Assembly: GCA_021793535.1 (NCBI GenBank)
Contig: JAJYSO010000045.1
Coordinates: 1 to 9,118, forward strand
Length of the DNA stretch: 9,118 nt
Direction: 5' to 3'
Origin: Bacteroidota bacterium
Lineage (GTDB): Bacteria > Bacteroidota > Bacteroidia > Flavobacteriales > Flavobacteriaceae
The notes beneath the pieces are model-generated. The model saw nothing but the letters and a program-made list of their open reading frames with translations, did no database searches and was not told where the DNA came from. Every line of letters starts with the position of its first letter. Positions within the stretch are counted from its first letter, which is position 1. The position numbers and the translations under genes were made by a program. Positions 5,775-9,118 of this stretch are shown here, one piece after another.

Positions 5775-6599
5775 ATGAGAAAAATAGGATTGTTTTTAAG
5801 TGCACTGTTCTTTTTTTGTATAAGTGTTCAACTACAGGCACAAAGTACGCAAGCGAACGTGAGCCAACTCAATAATTACAAATACGTGGTAATCCCCATT
5901 CAATTTGACTTTCAAAGTGAAGAAAATCAGTATATGATCAATTCGAAGTTGAAGTATTTACTCAATCAACACGGGTTCACCACGTATATGGATGTAGAAG
6001 ACCTTCCGTTGGATCTTCGAGCCAATAGCTGTTCTGCTTTGCATGCGGATTTAAAAAGTGATGCAGAAGGATTTTTAGCCATGCAGACCAAATTGCGCCT
6101 GCAATTGAAAGATTGCCGTAACCAAGTGGTTTTTGAGAGTCAAGAGGGTGTGAGCCGAGCAAAAGACTACAAAGATGGGTATTTGGAGGCCTTGGATGAT
6201 CTCTTTGATTCTTCGTTTGCGAATGTTATCTATCAATACAACGGAACAGCACCGGAACAAAGCCCTGCAAGTGAAAAAACGGATGTGGTGAGTGAAACGC
6301 CAAAGGCTGTAGCCCAATTGGAGGGGTTAGCCTCGACAAAGGATCGAATCTACACTTTAGATGGAGGTACTGAGGCGTTTGGTGTCCATAAGATTGCGGC
6401 CGGTTATCTGTTGCTGAATGAGGCCACTGGAGATCGTATTGCCATGCTTAATGAAACGGATGAAAATACTATTCTTTACAATTCCAAAACCGTGAATGGG
6501 ACGGCTACACTCAAAGAAGGTGGACGCATCATTAAAGTGGAATATTTTGATGCACAAAAAGGTGAGGTACAAACCTTGACGTACACGGAAAAGGAGTAG
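5775..6599 (+). CDS. Secreted two-part protein of unknown function
   Basis: I do not know a function for this 274-aa protein. It has a clear signal peptide: MRK, a hydrophobic stretch at residues 4-20, and probable cleavage after QAQ near residue 23; no lipobox cysteine follows. The mature N-terminal part (about 32-155) begins NNYKYVVIPIQFDF and has a pair of cysteines, C86 and C114, that could form a disulfide. It resembles a conserved flavobacterial family of hypothetical proteins that I recall only loosely. A low-complexity Pro/Ser/Glu/Thr linker (about 157-180) leads to a beta-rich C-terminal part (about 190-274) with short alternating hydrophobic strands and GDRIAML. No enzyme motif is visible. 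ATG follows the nucleotidase TAA with no gap, so translation is probably coupled. It is the last gene of the plus-strand cluster and meets rarA head to head. Confidence 0.8.
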   Translation: MRKIGLFLSALFFFCISVQLQAQSTQANVSQLNNYKYVVIPIQFDFQSEENQYMINSKLKYLLNQHGFTTYMDVEDLPLDLRANSCSALHADLKSDAEGFLAMQTKLRLQLKDCRNQVVFESQEGVSRAKDYKDGYLEALDDLFDSSFANVIYQYNGTAPEQSPASEKTDVVSETPKAVAQLEGLASTKDRIYTLDGGTEAFGVHKIAAGYLLLNEATGDRIAMLNETDENTILYNSKTVNGTATLKEGGRIIKVEYFDAQKGEVQTLTYTEKE

Positions 6600-6604
6600 C
6601 TTTT

Positions 6605-6631
6605 CGCTGTTTTGTCGGTACAGTGCTTTTT
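6605..6631 (+). terminator. Possible intrinsic terminator of the purK cluster
   Basis: CGCTGT (6605-6610) pairs with ACAGTG (6620-6625), including one G-U, around a 9-nt loop, and is followed by CTTTTT on the plus strand. It begins 5 nt after the stop of the secreted-protein gene and overlaps the rarA stop codon. The 6-bp stem and large loop make it weak. On the minus strand the hairpin is followed by A residues, so it would not terminate rarA. Confidence 0.4.
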
Positions 6632-7907
6632 AGTATCGGTATTTGTCTTTCCATCGCGTTTTTAAAAACTGGCGAATATTTTCTTCTCGCTTGTTGGCTC
6701 CCGGCTTAAATAAGGTGGTGGCCTGTATGGCTTCGGGAAGAAATTCTTGGGCGACAAAATGATCCTTATAGTGGTGTGCATATTGGTAATGCTCGCCGTA
6801 GCCCAAATCTTTCATCAGTTTGGTGGGGGCGTTGCGTATGGGAAGCGGCACAGAAAGGTCCCCAGTTTGTTGAACCAAGTGCTGCGCTTGGTTAATGGCT
6901 TCGTAACAGGAGTTGCTTTTGGGGGAAGTGGCTAGGTAAATTGTGCACTGACTCAAAATGATTCGGGATTCAGGAAACCCGACTGTATTGACAGCCTGAA
7001 ATGTATTGTTGGCCATGATCAACGCTGTGGGATTAGCTAATCCGATGTCCTCACTGGCCAAAATAATCAATCGACGCGCAATAAATTTTACATCTTCTCC
7101 TCCTTCAATCATACGGGCCAACCAATAAACTGCAGCATTGGGATCACTGCCCCGTATGGATTTGATAAAAGCAGAAATAATGTCGTAGTGCTGATCGCCG
7201 GCTTTGTCGTAGCGAACGGTATTTTGCTGTACTTTTTGAGTGACCAAGGCATTGGTAATGACGATTTTATCGCTGTTTTCAGAGGTGATCAATAGCTCGA
7301 AGATGTTGAGCAGCTTTCGAGCATCTCCGCCGCTTAACCTCAAGAGCGCATCGGTCTCTTTAAGTTGAATATCCTTTTTGGATAGGAGCTCGTCCGTTTG
7401 AATGGCTTTTTGTAAGAGCGCTAATAAATCCGCTTTGCCAAAGGGCTCCAAAGTATATACTTGGCATCTTGATAGGAGGGCAGGAATGACTTCAAAACTG
7501 GGATTCTCTGTCGTGGCTCCAATGAGCGTAACCCAACCTTTTTCCACCGCACCTAATAAGGAGTCTTGTTGTGATTTACTGAACCGGTGGATCTCGTCGA
7601 TAAACAAGATGGGGTTTTGCGTGGTAAAGAGCCCTTCCTGTCTTTTGGCACTTTGAATGACCTCTCGTACTTCTTTTACTCCGCTATTGATTGCGCTTAA
7701 GGTGTAGAAGGGGCGCTGGGTCTCGTGCGCAATAATGTTTGCTAAGGTGGTTTTGCCTACCCCTGGTGGGCCCCAAAGGATTAAAGAGGGGACCACATTA
7801 TTTTTTAGTTGGGTACGCAGTGGTCCGTCCTTTCCCAGTAGATGTTTTTGACTGAGATAGTCGTCCAAAGTCTTCGGGCGCAATCGTTCGGCAAGAGGCT
7901 TGTTCAT
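6630..7907 (-). CDS. rarA: Replication-associated recombination protein A (RarA/MgsA)
   Basis: A 425-aa AAA+ ATPase of the RarA/MgsA/WRNIP1 family, related to the clamp loader, which acts at stalled replication forks. Motifs in order: Walker A GPPGVGKT (46-53), Walker B ILFIDE (100-105) followed by IHRF, sensor 1 GATTENPSF (130-138), probable arginine finger R147 in LLSRCQVY, and sensor 2 SGGDAR (192-197). The C-terminal half holds the tetramerisation region, with AFIKSIRGSDPNAAVYWLAR (246-265), ASEDIGLANP (284-293) and APTKLMKDLGYG (360-371). The length is normal for the family and nothing is missing. The start MNKPLAERLRPKTLDDY fits homologues. It is transcribed alone, convergent with the purK cluster and divergent from the glycosyltransferase gene. 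Confidence 0.97.
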   Translation of the reverse strand: MNKPLAERLRPKTLDDYLSQKHLLGKDGPLRTQLKNNVVPSLILWGPPGVGKTTLANIIAHETQRPFYTLSAINSGVKEVREVIQSAKRQEGLFTTQNPILFIDEIHRFSKSQQDSLLGAVEKGWVTLIGATTENPSFEVIPALLSRCQVYTLEPFGKADLLALLQKAIQTDELLSKKDIQLKETDALLRLSGGDARKLLNIFELLITSENSDKIVITNALVTQKVQQNTVRYDKAGDQHYDIISAFIKSIRGSDPNAAVYWLARMIEGGEDVKFIARRLIILASEDIGLANPTALIMANNTFQAVNTVGFPESRIILSQCTIYLATSPKSNSCYEAINQAQHLVQQTGDLSVPLPIRNAPTKLMKDLGYGEHYQYAHHYKDHFVAQEFLPEAIQATTLFKPGANKREENIRQFLKTRWKDKYRY

Positions 7908-7914
7908 AGTGCTA

Positions 7915-7922
7915 CAAAAATA
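7915..7922 (-). promoter_or_regulatory. Possible -7 element of rarA
   Basis: The minus strand reads TATTTTTG, a match to TAnnTTTG, only 7 nt before the rarA ATG. That implies a nearly leaderless transcript. No clear -33 element is seen about 20 bp upstream. The position makes it plausible, but a site further upstream in the 156-bp divergent region cannot be excluded. Confidence 0.3.
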
Positions 7923-7983
7923 GGATTTGGGGCGAAGAAAAACACTTTCCTTTGCATATTTTAAGTTTTGAGGAGGGTGTTTT

Positions 7984-7999
7984 GGTGACGCACCAGGTG
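7984..7999. repeat. Small GGTG/CACC/GGTG element in the rarA-GT2 divergent region
   Basis: GGTG (7984-7987), CACC (7991-7994) and GGTG (7996-7999) allow two mutually exclusive 4-bp hairpins or a short palindromic protein site. It lies centrally between the two divergent genes. The arms are so short that chance is a fair explanation. The rest of 7908-8063 shows no small gene that I can support. Confidence 0.2.
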
Positions 8000-8050
8000 T
8001 AAAGCGCGTTTTTTGGGCCTTTAAGCAGGTTTTTCCTTAGAAAAATACAT

Positions 8051-8058
8051 TATTTTTA
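8051..8058 (+). promoter_or_regulatory. Possible -7-like element before the glycosyltransferase gene
   Basis: TATTTTTA matches seven of eight positions of the TAnnTTTG pattern and lies 5 nt before the ATG at 8064. The missing final G, the lack of a proper -33 element and the very short implied leader make this weak. Confidence 0.18.
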
Positions 8059-8063
8059 CCGCC

Positions 8064-9071
8064 ATGAACATTGCGATTGTTATTCTGAATTGGAATGGAA
8101 GGGACCTTTTGGAGCGGTTTTTGCCTTCGGTTGTCGAATTTTCCAAGGAAGCTACCCTCTATGTGGTGGACAATGCTTCAAGTGATGATTCTGTCGCTTA
8201 CCTCAAGGCGCACTTTCCCTCGGTAAAGGTGATTGTACACACTCAAAACTGGGGTTTTGCGGAGGGCTATAACCGCGCTCTATTTTCCCTAGAGGAGGAA
8301 CTCCTAGTTTTACTTAACAGTGATGTCGAGGTGACCAAAGGTTGGCTTTCTCCCCTTTTAAACCACTTTGAAAAGCATCCCGATACGGCAATTGCCCAGC
8401 CTAAAATACGGGATTATAAGCGTAAAACGCATTTTGAATATGCCGGAGCCGCGGGTGGATTTGTCGATCGCTTTGGGTTTCCATTTTGTAGAGGGCGTGT
8501 CATGAATACCTTGGAGCAGGACCAGGGACAATACGACAAGGATGGTCCTGTCTTTTGGGCTAGCGGGGCCTGTTTGGTTATACGCAATGCGGTTTATCGG
8601 GAGCTAGGCGGGATGGATGCACTGTATTTCGCTCACCAAGAAGAGATCGATTTGTGTTGGCGTGCCCATAACTTGGGATATCAGAGTTTTTACCTCTACC
8701 AGAGCACGGTATATCATTTGGGAGGGGCCACTTTGTCGGTGATGAGTCCTCAAAAAACTTTCCTGAATTTTAGAAACTCTTTGTTTAATTTAGTTAAAAA
8801 TGCTCCGGGAAGAATGCTTTTTGGCATTATTCTTGTTAGACTTTGTCTGGATGGATGTGCCGGGATTAAATTTATCTTGGACGGGAAAATAAGCCATACA
8901 TGGGCTGTCGTTCGAGCACATTTTAGTTTTTATGCACATTTAAGGACGCTTTATCATAGGCGAAAGCAATTTCCCGAGAAGCGAAAATATGCGGCCCTAC
9001 GCAGTGTGGTATGGCAGTATTATGTGAGGAAGCGAAAGAAATTTACGGATTTAAGGGGATCCTTATGGTAA
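8064..9071 (+). CDS. Family 2 glycosyltransferase (rhamnosyltransferase-like)
   Basis: A 335-aa inverting glycosyltransferase of the GT-A fold, probably building cell-surface polysaccharide or lipopolysaccharide at the cytoplasmic side of the inner membrane. It starts MNIAIVILNWNGRDLL, typical of the WbbL/RfbF-like group. Nucleotide-sugar contacts include DNASSD (36-41); the DxD-equivalent metal motif is NSDVEV (85-90). FWASGAC (164-170) and HQEEIDLCWR (191-200), with the likely catalytic acid pair E193/E194-D196, are present, then YHLGGATL (217-224) and KTFLNFRNSL (231-240). The C-terminus has a hydrophobic stretch (about 251-272) and a strongly basic tail (about 294-331), which fits peripheral membrane binding. 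It is monocistronic within the window; donor and acceptor sugars cannot be told from sequence. No partner glycan genes are visible here. Confidence 0.93.
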   Translation: MNIAIVILNWNGRDLLERFLPSVVEFSKEATLYVVDNASSDDSVAYLKAHFPSVKVIVHTQNWGFAEGYNRALFSLEEELLVLLNSDVEVTKGWLSPLLNHFEKHPDTAIAQPKIRDYKRKTHFEYAGAAGGFVDRFGFPFCRGRVMNTLEQDQGQYDKDGPVFWASGACLVIRNAVYRELGGMDALYFAHQEEIDLCWRAHNLGYQSFYLYQSTVYHLGGATLSVMSPQKTFLNFRNSLFNLVKNAPGRMLFGIILVRLCLDGCAGIKFILDGKISHTWAVVRAHFSFYAHLRTLYHRRKQFPEKRKYAALRSVVWQYYVRKRKKFTDLRGSLW

Positions 9072-9118
9072 CCAGAGATTATAAAATTTAAAAAAATATT
9101 GGAGTACGATAAGAATAA

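Noticed and set aside
9072..9118. Last 47 bases as part of another gene or a terminator
   Set aside because: No start codon with a readable frame, no hairpin and no -7 match is clear in so short an AT-rich stretch.

Overview
This window is a stretch of core chromosome from a member of Bacteroidota, most likely Flavobacteriaceae. The Obg, PurK, RarA, DUF7033-type and GT2 proteins all have the sequence style I associate with that family. No gene has a Shine-Dalgarno sequence, and several intergenic regions carry the TAnnTTTG -7 element of Bacteroidota promoters. I see no insertion sequence, phage gene, CRISPR array or rRNA. The lineage is inferred from remembered family sequences, not from a search.

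Layout. A minus-strand block fills 14-2487. Read in its own direction it is adk (adenylate kinase), obgE (ribosome-assembly GTPase), a DUF4136-type lipoprotein gene, then tRNA-Arg(ACG) with its own -7 element and a clear intrinsic terminator. A 199-bp divergent region separates adk from a plus-strand block at 2621-6599: purK, a DUF7033/polysaccharide-deacetylase-like gene, a YjjG-type HAD nucleotidase gene and a secreted protein of unknown function. The last three are packed tightly (17-nt overlap, then a stop codon directly followed by ATG). That block converges on rarA (minus strand, 6630-7907), with a possible terminator hairpin between them. A 156-bp divergent region then leads into a plus-strand family 2 glycosyltransferase gene (8064-9071). 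The last 47 bases hold no recognisable gene.

How the genes relate. adk and purK face away from each other across one regulatory region; both serve purine nucleotide supply (adenylate interconversion and the CAIR branch of de novo synthesis). The HAD nucleotidase probably cleans up non-canonical nucleotides. obgE and rarA are housekeeping genes for ribosome maturation and replication-fork maintenance. The lipoprotein, the secreted protein and the glycosyltransferase belong to the envelope.

Most notable points. (1) The DUF7033-type protein keeps the overall family pattern but appears to have lost each catalytic or metal-binding motif of a polysaccharide deacetylase, suggesting a pseudoenzyme. 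(2) tRNA-Arg(ACG) has A19 and U56 instead of the near-universal G19-C56 elbow pair, a compensated double change visible in the sequence. (3) A conserved-looking two-part periplasmic protein of unknown function ends the purK cluster. I found no clear new multi-gene system; the window looks mainly housekeeping.
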